The notes under the pieces: model-generated | Seen by the model: the letters and a program-made list of their open reading frames with translations, nothing else | The model's database searches: none | What the model was told of the DNA's origin: nothing | Source of the DNA: Spirosoma profusum | Lineage (GTDB): Bacteria > Bacteroidota > Bacteroidia > Cytophagales > Spirosomataceae | Assembly (NCBI RefSeq): GCF_014699005.1 | Contig: NZ_JACWZY010000002.1 | Coordinates: 434,001-498,000 of the forward strand | Direction: 5' to 3' | Length of the DNA stretch: 64,000 nt | Program-made: the position numbers and the translations under genes | In this document: one piece after another, positions 49,130 to 58,835 of the stretch | Layout: each line of letters begins with the position of its first letter | Numbering within the stretch: position 1 is the first letter of the stretch

Positions 49130-49684
49130 CTAGTTGGCATATTGCTGTGCATAAACCCTTTGCACTTTTTCGCGTGTGCGTTTAAGCCGCATTTTCACGG
49201 CGCTGTTTTTTAAATTATAGGTTTCTGCTAATTCATCGATGCTCATGCCGTCTTCGTATTTCATTCGAAGTAGCTGTTGCTCACTGGTCGAGAGGGTTTG
49301 CATCGCCTTTTTCACTAACTGAAGCGATTCTTCATGCAGGTACGCATCTCTTGACTCGGCCATGTCGTAATGCGGATTTTCATCCATCGACGTCATCGGA
49401 AGTCGTTTTGACCGACGTAACTGGTCGGAGCAATAATTGAAAGCAATGGAATAGAGCCAGGTGGAGAAGGTAGATCGTTCCTGAAAAGCGTCTAACTTAT
49501 CGAATACTTTCAGAAAAATGTCATGGGTAAAGTCCTGAGCTTTTTCTGAATCTTTGGTCATCGACAGACAGCGCTGGTAGACCTTTTTAACATAACGATT
49601 GTAAAGAGTCTCAAAGCACTCGGAAGGTTGACTTGACAAATGCTGACGAATTACCTGCTCGTCTGTTAGTGAAGAAGTGTACAT
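49130..49684 (-). CDS. ECF-type RNA polymerase sigma factor
   Basis: This 184-residue protein has region 2 (LYNRYVKKVYQRCLSMTKDS, DFTHDIFLKVFDKLDAF, STFSTWLYSIAFNYCSDQLRR) and region 4 (LSTSEQQLLRMKYEDGMSIDELAETYNLKNSAVKMRLKRTR, the HTH), which is enough to call an ECF sigma-70 factor. No anti-sigma gene is beside it: the genes on both sides face other processes. Its target promoters are unknown. Confidence 0.93.
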   Translation of the reverse strand: MYTSSLTDEQVIRQHLSSQPSECFETLYNRYVKKVYQRCLSMTKDSEKAQDFTHDIFLKVFDKLDAFQERSTFSTWLYSIAFNYCSDQLRRSKRLPMTSMDENPHYDMAESRDAYLHEESLQLVKKAMQTLSTSEQQLLRMKYEDGMSIDELAETYNLKNSAVKMRLKRTREKVQRVYAQQYAN

Positions 49685-49950
49685 GAAAAGTTGCTAATAG
49701 TTTCGGTTAGTTAGGTCTTCGGGATTAATTGTCTTTTTGACGTATATTTTATGTTTTGGTAACAAACGATATATGAAAAAAATAGTATTTAGGTTATTTT
49801 TCTTTAAAAAACACAATATATAGGTTGTTTTATACCAAATTATTTTTTTTCTAATTTCCGTATTCGTTAACATCTTTTTTATTGATTGAGCGATGTAACT
49901 CTTTGATTGTGAAACTCCTTGTTACTATATAGTATATATTATAAATAAAA
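49685..49950. other. AT-rich spacer between sigma factor and pyc
   Basis: A very AT-rich stretch with poly-A and poly-T runs. No gene is supported. It would contain the promoter of the sigma factor gene. Confidence 0.5.
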
Positions 49951-49987
49951 AACGTGTTTAAGGGAATTTTTCAATCCCTTAAACACG
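49951..49987 (-). terminator. Rho-independent terminator of pyc
   Basis: A 13-bp perfect stem, CGTGTTTAAGGGA with TCCCTTAAACACG, has a short AT loop; on the - strand it is followed by a TTTTTTAT run. It lies about 50 bp past the pyruvate carboxylase stop. Confidence 0.8.
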
Positions 49988-50038
49988 CGCTGAACAATAT
50001 GACTTTTTAAAGAAATTCCAGATAAGGAGAAGTACAAT

Positions 50039-53000
50039 TTACGTCAACTCTGTCACCCAGTCATCCTGTTCGACAACAGTTCCTTCTTTCAGCACAATCT
50101 TGGCAACAGTTCCTGCTTTGGGAGCCGCCACAATACTTTCCATTTTCATGGCTTCGATAACAAACAAAGGCTGATTTTTCTTCACCGTCTCACCTTCTTT
50201 TACCAGAATGCGAGTCAGGCGACCTTGTAGGGGTGCTCCTACGTCCCCTGCTTTACTCACTTTGGCGTTGAGTGCCTTCTCCACCTTCGATGCTTTATCG
50301 CGCACACGTACCTGACGGCTCTGCCCGTTGAGTTCGAACGTAATGGTACGCATCCCGAATTCATCCGGTTCGGATTTGAACAGCAGACGTACCAGAATAT
50401 TTTTACCTTCCTCAATGTTGATCAGAATTTCTTCATTCTCTTTCAGACCATAGAAAAAAGCAGGCGTTGGAATGATACTGACGTTCCCATATTGCTCGTT
50501 GGCGTTATAATATTCGTCGTACACCTTCGGATACATCTGGTACGACAGATAATCGACGAAGCCATCGCTGTGCGGGTATTTTTCCTGAAAGGTTTTAAAA
50601 TCAGCGTCGAAATCGATGGGTTTCAGATGCTCGTTCGGGCGGCCCGTAATTGGCTCTTCTCCTTTTAATACAACTTCCTGAATATCTTTCGGAAAACCAC
50701 CAACCGGCTGCCCCAGAATACCTTTCATCAGTTCTTTTACCGATTCAGGGAAAGAAAGCGATTCGCCCCGTTTCAATACGTCGTCGGCGGTAAGGTTGTT
50801 AGCGGTCATGAAAATGGCCATGTCGCCGACCACCTTTGAGGAAGGTGTTACCTTTACGATATCACCAAAAAGCTGGTTAGCTACGGAGTAATTCTTCTTG
50901 AGCGTCTCAAACTTGTCGCCCAGTCCAGTTGCGATGGCCTGCGGTTTAAGGTTTGAATACTGACCACCCGGAATTTCGTTTTCGTAGACTTCCGCACTGC
51001 TGGCCTTCATACCCGATTCGAACGGATAATAATACTCCCGCACATCTTCCCAATAGTTGGAGAAAGCATTAAGCGAAGGCAGATTCATGTTGCATTCGCG
51101 TTCGTGTCCCTGCATCATGGCCACCACCGAATTAAAATTCGGCTGCGACGTCAATCCCGACAAAGCACCCAGCGCACAATCGACAATATCGACACCCGCG
51201 TCGATGGCTTTCAGATACGTAGCAGCCTGAATACCTGCCGTATCGTGCGTGTGCAGGTGCACAGGAATGTTCACAGCTTGCTTCAATTCACGTACCAGTA
51301 CGTCGGCCGCCAGCGGTTTCAGCAACCCAGCCATGTCTTTAATGGCTAGCAGATGCGCGCCTTCATCTTCGAGCTGGCGGGCCATATCGAGGTAGTACTG
51401 TAGCGTGTACTTGTGCTGATTCGGCGACAGGATGTCGCCTGTATAGCAGATGGCTGCTTCACAAAGCGCGTCGGTACGTTCACGAACGGCCTTGATGCTT
51501 ATTTTCATGGCCTCGATCCAGTTGAGCGAGTCGAAAATGCGGAATACGTCGATGCCAGTTTCCCAGGATTTCTCGACGAATTTCTCAATCAGGTTATCGG
51601 GATAAGCTGAGTAGCCAACGGCGTTGGAGCCGCGGAACAGCATTTGCAGCAGCATATTCGGCATGGCTTCACGTAGCGCCGACAACCGTTTCCAGGGACT
51701 TTCGTACAGGAAGCGCATCGATACGTCGAACGTAGCGCCCCCCCAGACTTCCATCGAGAAAAGCTCTGGATGATTTTTGGCGAATCCTTCGGCCACCTTC
51801 ATCAAATCCTGCGTCCGAACGCGCGTTGCCAGCAGCGACTGGTGCCCATCGCGGAACGTAGTATCGGTATAAAGAACGCATTGCTGATCTTTCACCCACT
51901 GCACGAATTTCTCTCGACCTAACTCCTTCAGACGGTCGCGGTTGCCGGAAGGGTAGGGGCTATACGTATCGAAAGGTGGAACGATGGGCGTACGGAAAAT
52001 CTTCGAATCGTCTTTTTTCTTGACCTCGGGATTGCCGTTCACAATGACGTCGGCAAGGTAATTCAGTACGCGCGTCGAACGGTCCTGCGGCTTGCGCATG
52101 TCGAACAGTTCGGGGTGCGTTTCGATGAACGAAACCCGCGCTTCGCCCCGCTGAAAAATCGGGTGACTGATTACGTTCTGAAGAAAGCCGATGTTTGTTT
52201 TAACTCCCCGAATCCGAAACTCGACAAGGGCACGTAGCAGTCGCTGGGTTGCCCCTTTGAGTGTCCGACCCCGCGCCGATACTTTCACAATCATGGAATC
52301 GAAGTAAGGCGAGATTTTCATGCCCGCATAACTGCTTCCTTCGTCCAGACGAATGCCAAAACCGGCCGCATTCCGATAAGCCGTTATCGTGCCAAAATCA
52401 GGTTTAAAGCCGTTGACGGGGTCTTCGGTCGTGATGCGGCACTGGATGGCGTAACCGTTCAGCGGAATTTCGTCCTGATGGTTGATGTAAATTCCATTGT
52501 CGGAAAGCTGGTAGCCCATCGCAATCAGAATCTGCGTCCGAACGATGTCGATGCCCGTCACTTCCTCCGTAATAGTATGCTCAACCTGAATCCGTGGGTT
52601 TACTTCAATGAAGTAAATATTCTCGTTTTTATCGACCAGAAACTCGACCGTACCGGCGTTCGAATACTCTACGGCCCGACCAAGTTGCAGGGCGTATTCA
52701 TAGAGCTTGTTTTTAGTTTCCTGCCGGAGCCCAAACGAAGGCGCTACTTCGACTACTTTCTGAAACCGGCGTTGTACCGAGCAGTCACGTTCATAAAGGT
52801 GAACGATATTTCCATGTTGGTCGCCAAGTAACTGAACCTCAATGTGTTTTGGATCTTCGATGAATTTTTCCAGGAAAATGGTATCATCACCGAAAGCGTT
52901 TTTAGCCTCGTTTTTGGCTTCCGTGAATGCTTTCGAGAACTCGTCTGCACTACGTACCACGCGCATACCACGTCCACCACCACCGGCAGCCGCTTTCACC

Positions 53001-53488
53001 ATCACCGGAAAACCGATACGTTCGGCTTCAGTCAGAGCGAACTCAGACGTCATATTTTCTTCGCGCGAATCCGGAATCAGCGGTACACCGGCCTTCATCG
53101 CCAGATTTTTGGCCCGAACTTTATCGCCCAACGCGTCCATCGCTTCGGGTGATGGCCCGATGAAAATGATACCTTCTTCACGACATCGACGGGCCAGTTT
53201 TACGTTTTCCGACAGAAAACCATAGCCGGGGTGAATGGCGTCGATTTTATGGCGTTTGGCCAGCAAAATAATGCCTTCAACATCCAGATACGGTTTCAGC
53301 GGGTCTTCATCCCGACCAATCTGAAAGGCTTCGTCGGCCTTATAGCGGTGGAGCGAATAACGGTCTTCATACGTATAAACGGCAACCGTAGTAATGCCTA
53401 ATTCGGTGGCGGCCCGCATGATGCGAATAGCAATTTCACCCCGGTTAGCAACAAGCAGACGTTTAATGGGACGGATGTAATCTTTCAT
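50039..53488 (-). CDS. pyc: Pyruvate carboxylase
   Basis: This 1149-residue biotin enzyme makes oxaloacetate from pyruvate, bicarbonate and ATP. The order is biotin carboxylase (KRLLVANRGEIAIRIMRAA, ATP-grasp KAAAGGGGRGMRVV, EVNPRIQVEHTITEEVTG), carboxyltransferase from ~540 (TDTTFRDGHQSLLATRVRT, LLAIKDMAGLLKP with the carboxylated Lys region), then the biotinyl domain with VIEAMKMES (biotin-Lys ~1115). Length and domain order are those of the single-chain alpha4 form. With fructose-bisphosphatase in the same window it serves gluconeogenesis and anaplerosis. Confidence 0.97.
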   Translation of the reverse strand: MKDYIRPIKRLLVANRGEIAIRIMRAATELGITTVAVYTYEDRYSLHRYKADEAFQIGRDEDPLKPYLDVEGIILLAKRHKIDAIHPGYGFLSENVKLARRCREEGIIFIGPSPEAMDALGDKVRAKNLAMKAGVPLIPDSREENMTSEFALTEAERIGFPVMVKAAAGGGGRGMRVVRSADEFSKAFTEAKNEAKNAFGDDTIFLEKFIEDPKHIEVQLLGDQHGNIVHLYERDCSVQRRFQKVVEVAPSFGLRQETKNKLYEYALQLGRAVEYSNAGTVEFLVDKNENIYFIEVNPRIQVEHTITEEVTGIDIVRTQILIAMGYQLSDNGIYINHQDEIPLNGYAIQCRITTEDPVNGFKPDFGTITAYRNAAGFGIRLDEGSSYAGMKISPYFDSMIVKVSARGRTLKGATQRLLRALVEFRIRGVKTNIGFLQNVISHPIFQRGEARVSFIETHPELFDMRKPQDRSTRVLNYLADVIVNGNPEVKKKDDSKIFRTPIVPPFDTYSPYPSGNRDRLKELGREKFVQWVKDQQCVLYTDTTFRDGHQSLLATRVRTQDLMKVAEGFAKNHPELFSMEVWGGATFDVSMRFLYESPWKRLSALREAMPNMLLQMLFRGSNAVGYSAYPDNLIEKFVEKSWETGIDVFRIFDSLNWIEAMKISIKAVRERTDALCEAAICYTGDILSPNQHKYTLQYYLDMARQLEDEGAHLLAIKDMAGLLKPLAADVLVRELKQAVNIPVHLHTHDTAGIQAATYLKAIDAGVDIVDCALGALSGLTSQPNFNSVVAMMQGHERECNMNLPSLNAFSNYWEDVREYYYPFESGMKASSAEVYENEIPGGQYSNLKPQAIATGLGDKFETLKKNYSVANQLFGDIVKVTPSSKVVGDMAIFMTANNLTADDVLKRGESLSFPESVKELMKGILGQPVGGFPKDIQEVVLKGEEPITGRPNEHLKPIDFDADFKTFQEKYPHSDGFVDYLSYQMYPKVYDEYYNANEQYGNVSIIPTPAFFYGLKENEEILINIEEGKNILVRLLFKSEPDEFGMRTITFELNGQSRQVRVRDKASKVEKALNAKVSKAGDVGAPLQGRLTRILVKEGETVKKNQPLFVIEAMKMESIVAAPKAGTVAKIVLKEGTVVEQDDWVTELT

Positions 53489-53859
53489 GGAATTTTAAAG
53501 AAACCGGCTTCTGGTTATGAAAGCATCAAACAACATGGCAAGATGGTCGAAAATTTTCAAAAAGCCTTCCTGAACCATAGAATCATCTGAGAAGACAGAT
53601 TTTTCCGGGAATAATACATTCAACGTAAATGAACAGTGACTTCAGTTACCAGAGCTATACTGTGTATCAAACTATTAACGATTCTATTTCTCTTTGTCGA
53701 AGGTATTAAATTGTTGATTATCAATAATATAAACGTAGTATCACTGCCTAGAGATGAAACGGCGTGATACGTTCGGAGCAATCCGACAAATCATGGCATC
53801 GAATTTGTTTAGGTGTAGCGAAATAGACTACCCAGCCTATATCAGTAACAAGTTACGCC
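53489..53859. other. Divergent intergenic region of pyc and an outer-membrane gene
   Basis: This 371-bp region separates pyc (- strand) from the + strand gene at 53860 and must contain both promoters. No gene or strong palindrome is seen. Confidence 0.5.
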
Positions 53860-54612
53860 ATGAAAAAACTCTTCGTAACCGTACTGGCTGCCGGCATGAC
53901 CACTGTTGCCTTCTGCCAGAAAACATTTATTTTATCTCATCAGGATAAAAAGGGATTCTTTGCTGTATCTGCAGGTACCAGTATGCCTGTTGGACGATAC
54001 GGGAGCTGCCTGACTTCAGATATTAAAGCCTGTATGGCCAGCCAGGGGCTATCCTTTAACGTAGCGGCTGGCTATCGCGTATTCGGCTCGGTTGGGCTGA
54101 TGGTACGTGGCGAGCAGCACCGGAACGCGGTCGATACAAAAGCCATGCTGAGTTCGCTCTACCGTAACGAAACCGATGTCTGGACTGCGAATGCCGATAA
54201 CTGGACGATTTCGAGCGTGATGGCTGGGCCGTATATTTCTATTCCACTTGGTCGCTTTTCGGTAGATGCCCGTTTGCTGGCGGGTAAGGCGCAGGCTGTA
54301 CTACCTAATACGTCGATGGCTGGTAACTTCGGCAGCATTGAAATGTCGCTGAAAACCACGGGTTCACAAAGTACAGCAACGGCCTTTGGCGGTGGTGCTA
54401 CGTTACGTTACCGGTTAGGACGTAGCATTTCGACACATGTCAACGCCGATTATACTCGTGCTGATTTCCTGTTCCATAACTTAACGTCAACCGCTACAAA
54501 CGGCAGTCAGAAATCGACAAGTTTGCCTTATAGCAGCAATCGGGTTGTCGACGTAGTGAGTGTGTCGGCTGGCTTTGCGTTCCTGTTCGGAAATAAATAC
54601 CGTCCGTTCTGA
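53860..54612 (+). CDS. Outer-membrane beta-barrel-like protein
   Basis: This 250-residue protein has a signal peptide (MKKLFVTVLAAGMTTVAFCQ). The mature part alternates hydrophobic and polar residues with many Gly and aromatic residues (GFFAVSAGTSMPVG, LSFNVAAGYRVFGSVGLMVRGE, GGGATLRYRLGRSI) and ends in VSAGFAFLFGNKYRPF, with the C-terminal Phe typical of small outer-membrane barrels. No specific family is recognised. Confidence 0.75.
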   Translation: MKKLFVTVLAAGMTTVAFCQKTFILSHQDKKGFFAVSAGTSMPVGRYGSCLTSDIKACMASQGLSFNVAAGYRVFGSVGLMVRGEQHRNAVDTKAMLSSLYRNETDVWTANADNWTISSVMAGPYISIPLGRFSVDARLLAGKAQAVLPNTSMAGNFGSIEMSLKTTGSQSTATAFGGGATLRYRLGRSISTHVNADYTRADFLFHNLTSTATNGSQKSTSLPYSSNRVVDVVSVSAGFAFLFGNKYRPF

Positions 54613-54710
54613 CGACCGTTGAGTCAGCTTTGTCAACAGCTTATCCACATTGTGTTGCAACCCATTCGCGAGCGTAGTAGTTTAGCAGTCAATCCTTATC
54701 AATTCAGGCT

Positions 54711-55319
54711 ATGACACCGCTTCGCCGACACGCCGTTCTTCGGCGCGTTAAAGATATTACCCTCAGCGCAACCCTCAGTCTGGCACTGCTCAACGGCGCG
54801 GCCATGCTCCAAAGTTGCGGTAACAACGATTCCGAGGAGAAGGAACGTACCGAAACCCGATTTGGGAAGGGCGTTCGGACATATATCACCGAAACCGCTC
54901 CCGGTACGTTTAAAATCACCGACGAAGTACCTGCCGAACCCGACAAAGCCGGTGCCATCGTGAGTTATCACGACGGCCACCGCGATACGCTCAGCGTTGA
55001 AGCGGCTAAACGGCTGGTTGAGTCCGATGAGTCGACACGATCGTACCTACACAATTCAGGGACTTATCATCACCACAGTGGCCTGTCCAGTGCGTTGCTC
55101 TGGGGCAGTTTAGGCTATATGCTGGGTCGTTCTTCGAGTCCACAATATGAGGCTGATGCTCGTCGCTACGGATCGGGTGCCTATGCTAACTCAGGGCTTT
55201 ATGAGCGCTCGACGCGTGTGGGCGAAAGTGTCCGTACATCGCGGGTGACACGTACCGTTCGGCCGTCGGGTGGACGTAGCGGTTTTTTTGGCGGACGTAG
55301 TCGGAGTTATTCTTCGTAA
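54711..55319 (+). CDS. Small lipoprotein, DUF1190/YgiB-like in style
   Basis: This 202-residue protein has a lipoprotein-type signal ending in MLQSC (Cys ~36) followed by acidic residues (GNNDSEE), as in surface-directed Bacteroidota lipoproteins. A middle Gly-rich membrane-like segment (SALLWGSLGYMLGRSSS) precedes a Ser/Arg/Gly-rich C-terminus ending FFGGRSRSYSS. The layout recalls UPF0441/YgiB proteins, but the match is weak. It lies just downstream of the outer-membrane gene. Confidence 0.65.
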   Translation: MTPLRRHAVLRRVKDITLSATLSLALLNGAAMLQSCGNNDSEEKERTETRFGKGVRTYITETAPGTFKITDEVPAEPDKAGAIVSYHDGHRDTLSVEAAKRLVESDESTRSYLHNSGTYHHHSGLSSALLWGSLGYMLGRSSSPQYEADARRYGSGAYANSGLYERSTRVGESVRTSRVTRTVRPSGGRSGFFGGRSRSYSS

Positions 55320-55325
55320 AAATAG

Positions 55326-55445
55326 TTTGTCATGCTAAGTCTTTGTCATGCTGAGGAACAAAGCATCTTGAGGCACCCTGACTAGCTTGTTTGGAAACCT
55401 TAAGATGCTTCCTTGGTCAGCATGACAAAGACTTAGCATGACAAA
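55326..55445. repeat. REP-like palindrome, GACGAAGGAAG family, copy 6 (compound)
   Basis: Arms at about 55326-55372 and 55397-55445 carry the family core TTTGTCATGCTGA..AAGCATCTT, but each arm also has an extra outer unit (TTGTCATGCTAAGTC / GACTTAGCATGACAA). The two arms changed together, as in copy 2. The inner part has mismatches (GAGGAACAAAG against CTTCCTTGGTC). Confidence 0.75.
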
Positions 55446-55528
55446 AAAGAAAAACGACTTTTCTCGAATTTGTCCAATTAATGAACTGAAACGTAGCCGT
55501 TTGCCTTTATTACGTTATATTTACGGGT

Positions 55529-57184
55529 ATGAATCGGAAAAAAAATTGGGAGCGGCTGCGGCAGGAAACGTTTGACGTTTGCATCATTGGAGCAGGCGCC
55601 AGCGGGGCAGGTGCTGCCTTAGATGCTGCGCTACGTGGTTATAAAGTCGCGTTGATTGACCGTAGCGATTTTTCGAGCGAAACCTCGTCGCGTTCAACCA
55701 AATTGATTCATGGTGGCGTCCGGTATCTGGAACAGGCCATCAAAAAGCTGGACCTTGCCCAACTTCGGCAGGTAAAGCACGGGCTGGCCGAACGCCGAAC
55801 GGTGGTACGTAACGCACCATATCTGGCCCATCCGCTGGCTTTACTGACTCCTGTATTCAGTTGGTTCGAAGGTTTATATATGACCATTGGGCTGACGCTT
55901 TATGATTTCATTGCCGGACGCGATGCGTTTCCGGGCGGTAAATGGCTCAATCAAAAGGAAGCGCTGGCATTATCGCCGAAATTGACGCGAAAAATGCACA
56001 GCGCCGTGCTTTATTACGATGGGCAACTCAACGACGCCCGTTACGCGCTGGCTCTGGTGCAGTCAGCAGACGAAGCTGGTGCCGCTGTGGTCAATTATGC
56101 TGCCCTGACCGAGTTTAATCCGGAAAACGGCACAATCAAAGCCGCAACAATTGAGAACCAACTGACGGGCGAAACGATAACGCTACGTGCCAACGTATTT
56201 CTTAATTGCACTGGTCCTTATTCCGACGCGATACGTCTGTTAGCGAACCCCTCACTCGACCGTCGGATTCGCCCTAGCAAGGGCGTTCACATCGTGCTTC
56301 CCCGCGAAACGCTCAATAGCGACTGCGCGATTCTGATCCCGAAAACCAGTGATGGACGGGTAGTTTTTGCCATTCCGTTTGGCGATAAGGTGTTTGTGGG
56401 GACTACCGATACCGATTTTTCGGATTTGGCACACGAGCCCGTGCTGGAACCCGCTGAAGTCGATTACCTTCTCGAAACGGTACGTCCTTACCTCGACCAA
56501 ACACCCAACAAAGCGGATGTGCAGTCGGGTTTTGGTGGTATTCGTCCACTGATTGTGAGCAGCCGAACCGATACGAAAACCTTACTACGTGACCACGAAG
56601 TAGAACTTGACGAAACATCAGGTCTGTTAAGTTTGCTGGGTGGAAAATGGACTACGTATCGACTCATGGCGCAGGATGCTATCGACAGAGTAAGCGAGCA
56701 GCTTGGAAAATCGGAACGTAGCAAAACCGAAACACATTATCTGGTAGGTGGCGAAAATTACCGCTACGAAGATTGGCAACTGTTGCAAAAGGCTTATAAC
56801 CTGCCGCCTGATACGTGTCAGCACCTCATGCGTACTTACGGGAACCGCGCCGAACATATTGCGAAACTCATTCAATCGCAGGCGAATCTGGCTGAAAAAA
56901 TTACAGACGAACAACCGTTTATCAAAGCCGAAGTGGTTTATCAGGTTCGAGAAGAAATGGCTGTTACGTTACGCGACGTACTGGCTCGACGCTGGCGTCT
57001 CGAACTTTCGGACTGGTCGCTAACCGCGCAGGTTGCCCCACAGGTCGCTGACCTGATGGCTACCGAATTAGGCTGGAGTGCTACGTATCGAAACAGCCAG
57101 CTTCAATCGTACCAAAATCTATTGGCTTCTTTCGCGAAGCAAGCGGGGTTGGTGGCAGATGGGGCCGCTATAAGTGCGGTTTAG
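55529..57184 (+). CDS. glpD: Glycerol-3-phosphate dehydrogenase, FAD-dependent
   Basis: This 551-residue flavoprotein oxidises glycerol 3-phosphate to dihydroxyacetone phosphate. The N-terminal FAD motif is FDVCIIGAGASGAGAALDAA (~15-34); SSRSTKLIHGGVRYLEQA is the family signature. The substrate-domain VFVGTTDTDF and GGIRPLI, plus the C-terminal helical GlpD domain, are present. Length is normal. A strong hairpin (57206-57243) follows. Confidence 0.95.
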   Translation: MNRKKNWERLRQETFDVCIIGAGASGAGAALDAALRGYKVALIDRSDFSSETSSRSTKLIHGGVRYLEQAIKKLDLAQLRQVKHGLAERRTVVRNAPYLAHPLALLTPVFSWFEGLYMTIGLTLYDFIAGRDAFPGGKWLNQKEALALSPKLTRKMHSAVLYYDGQLNDARYALALVQSADEAGAAVVNYAALTEFNPENGTIKAATIENQLTGETITLRANVFLNCTGPYSDAIRLLANPSLDRRIRPSKGVHIVLPRETLNSDCAILIPKTSDGRVVFAIPFGDKVFVGTTDTDFSDLAHEPVLEPAEVDYLLETVRPYLDQTPNKADVQSGFGGIRPLIVSSRTDTKTLLRDHEVELDETSGLLSLLGGKWTTYRLMAQDAIDRVSEQLGKSERSKTETHYLVGGENYRYEDWQLLQKAYNLPPDTCQHLMRTYGNRAEHIAKLIQSQANLAEKITDEQPFIKAEVVYQVREEMAVTLRDVLARRWRLELSDWSLTAQVAPQVADLMATELGWSATYRNSQLQSYQNLLASFAKQAGLVADGAAISAV

Positions 57185-57205
57185 ATTTTGGAAAGACATA
57201 AAAAA

Positions 57206-57243
57206 AAGGAATGGCGCAGGTTTTATCCCGCGCCATTCCTTTT
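57206..57243 (+). terminator. Rho-independent terminator after glpD
   Basis: The stem pairs AAAAAAAGGAATGGCGC with GCGCCATTCCTTTTTT around the loop AGGTTTTATCCC. With an A-run before and a T-run after it can work for glpD and for the convergent SusD gene. Confidence 0.88.
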
Positions 57244-57270
57244 TTATCAAAACGTTACGTTTCAGTCTTA

Positions 57271-58806
57271 CTACTGCTTATCCCACCAAACACGGGTATC
57301 CAGATTGTCGGGCCCTTGCCGGGTGATGGCTTCGTTAACTTTGGCCCCATTTACCGAAATCTCTGAATCTGGATAGCTCAGGCGATTGATGAAATTACCT
57401 TTGATTTCCTTGCCAGGATACGGATTGGGCGTCAGTTTTGGAAAACCACTACGTCGGAAATTAGCAAAAACTTCTGGGCCATTCAGGAAAGAAGCTACCC
57501 AATACTGTGTATTGATGAGTTCCAGACCCTGAGCCGCTACGTATGGATTCTTCTGCAAATAAGCTGTGATATTCGCGTCCGACACCAGCGACGTAGCATC
57601 GTAATCGCCCAACTGCTTCATGTGCGCCGTTACGCCCGCATTGTAGTAATCGGCGACACTGCCCGTTGTCCAGCCTCGTTGTGCGGCCTCAGCCAGTAGC
57701 AACTGCGTTTGGGCATACGTAACCAGAAAGCAGGGCGCATTGAGGCCACCCATACGGGTGCGGTCGAGCTGCGAGTAATCGTAAAAAGTAGCTAGTCCGT
57801 CTTTGGTAGCCTGCGCCGGAATAGTACCATTGTCGAAACCCAGCGGCATACCAATTTGTACGGCTGGGTCGCGACTGGCGCGGGCAGCTGTTTGTTCAGG
57901 ACCGCTTTTGGCGCCAACGTAACGTACTGCAATAGAAGTCAAACGTGGGTCGGATGTGTTTTTCAGATAATCGACAAACGTCTTGGTCAGGTAGTAGTTA
58001 GCTGCCTCGGTCGAATTCAACGTAACGCCAACCGGATTTTGGTAATTGGCGTTGTTCCGAACCACGCAGTTATCCGCGTTCGACTGCATCAGACCAGCCG
58101 CTACGGCTTTTTGCACCGTCGATTGAGCCAGCGTCGGATTCACTTTCGTGAGCCGCATTCCCGCCCGAAGCAGTAGTGAGTTGGCGAATTTTTTCCACTT
58201 GGCAATATCGCCCCCATAGATGAGGTCGCCTGCTTCAATGGTTTTGGCCGCATCAAGAGCCGCCGGTGCTTCCGACAGTTCTTTCAAAATATCGGTATAA
58301 ATGCTTTCCTGCGTATCGTATTTCGGGGTAATGTTTGCCGACATATACCCTTGTCCAGCTTCGGTGTAGGGAACATCGCCGTACGTATCGGTCAGCACCA
58401 TGAACACGTATGCTTTCCAGATACGCATCATATTATACAGATTTTGCCGGCTGGCATCGGATTTCGTTTTGGCCAGCGCATCGACCAGATACCGGACATT
58501 ATCCCGATAATACCGTTGCCATAAGGCCGCATTGGCGCCCGCTGCACCCCGGTTATCGATGTTGAAATTCCCACCTGAAATAATTCCGGAGTTAGGAGAA
58601 AACATCTGTTGGACAATCGGTTCCTCGAAAATCAGCAACGAACCGCCGGGGAACGTAGTGTTGACAATAGCGTTGTTGAACGTAAAAATCGGGTTCAGTG
58701 ACGTAGCGGCTGTAGGGTTAGTATTGAGTTGATCGAATCCCTTCTCGCAACTACTAAGGCTCACTAGTCCCGCAATCAGTGGTATATATAGGAGTGTTTT
58801 TTTCAT
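57271..58806 (-). CDS. SusD/RagB-family nutrient-binding lipoprotein
   Basis: This 511-residue surface lipoprotein has a signal ending in SLSSC (Cys ~20). It is of the SusD-like 2 (SusD/RagB) type: FDQLNTNPTAA, MMRIWKAYVFMVLTDTYGDVPYTEA and YDTQESIYTDILKEL are TPR-like family motifs, and the C-terminal SYPDSE is common. It binds a glycan or other nutrient for import through the partner SusC encoded 29 bp upstream. No glycoside hydrolase is next to the pair, so the nutrient is unknown. Confidence 0.93.
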   Translation of the reverse strand: MKKTLLYIPLIAGLVSLSSCEKGFDQLNTNPTAATSLNPIFTFNNAIVNTTFPGGSLLIFEEPIVQQMFSPNSGIISGGNFNIDNRGAAGANAALWQRYYRDNVRYLVDALAKTKSDASRQNLYNMMRIWKAYVFMVLTDTYGDVPYTEAGQGYMSANITPKYDTQESIYTDILKELSEAPAALDAAKTIEAGDLIYGGDIAKWKKFANSLLLRAGMRLTKVNPTLAQSTVQKAVAAGLMQSNADNCVVRNNANYQNPVGVTLNSTEAANYYLTKTFVDYLKNTSDPRLTSIAVRYVGAKSGPEQTAARASRDPAVQIGMPLGFDNGTIPAQATKDGLATFYDYSQLDRTRMGGLNAPCFLVTYAQTQLLLAEAAQRGWTTGSVADYYNAGVTAHMKQLGDYDATSLVSDANITAYLQKNPYVAAQGLELINTQYWVASFLNGPEVFANFRRSGFPKLTPNPYPGKEIKGNFINRLSYPDSEISVNGAKVNEAITRQGPDNLDTRVWWDKQ

Positions 58807-58835
58807 GACTTTTAAAAATTAATACCGGTTCCAGA

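Noticed and set aside
53754..53948. Small + strand gene before the outer-membrane protein
   Set aside because: It overlaps the signal peptide region of the gene at 53860 in another frame and shows no domain.
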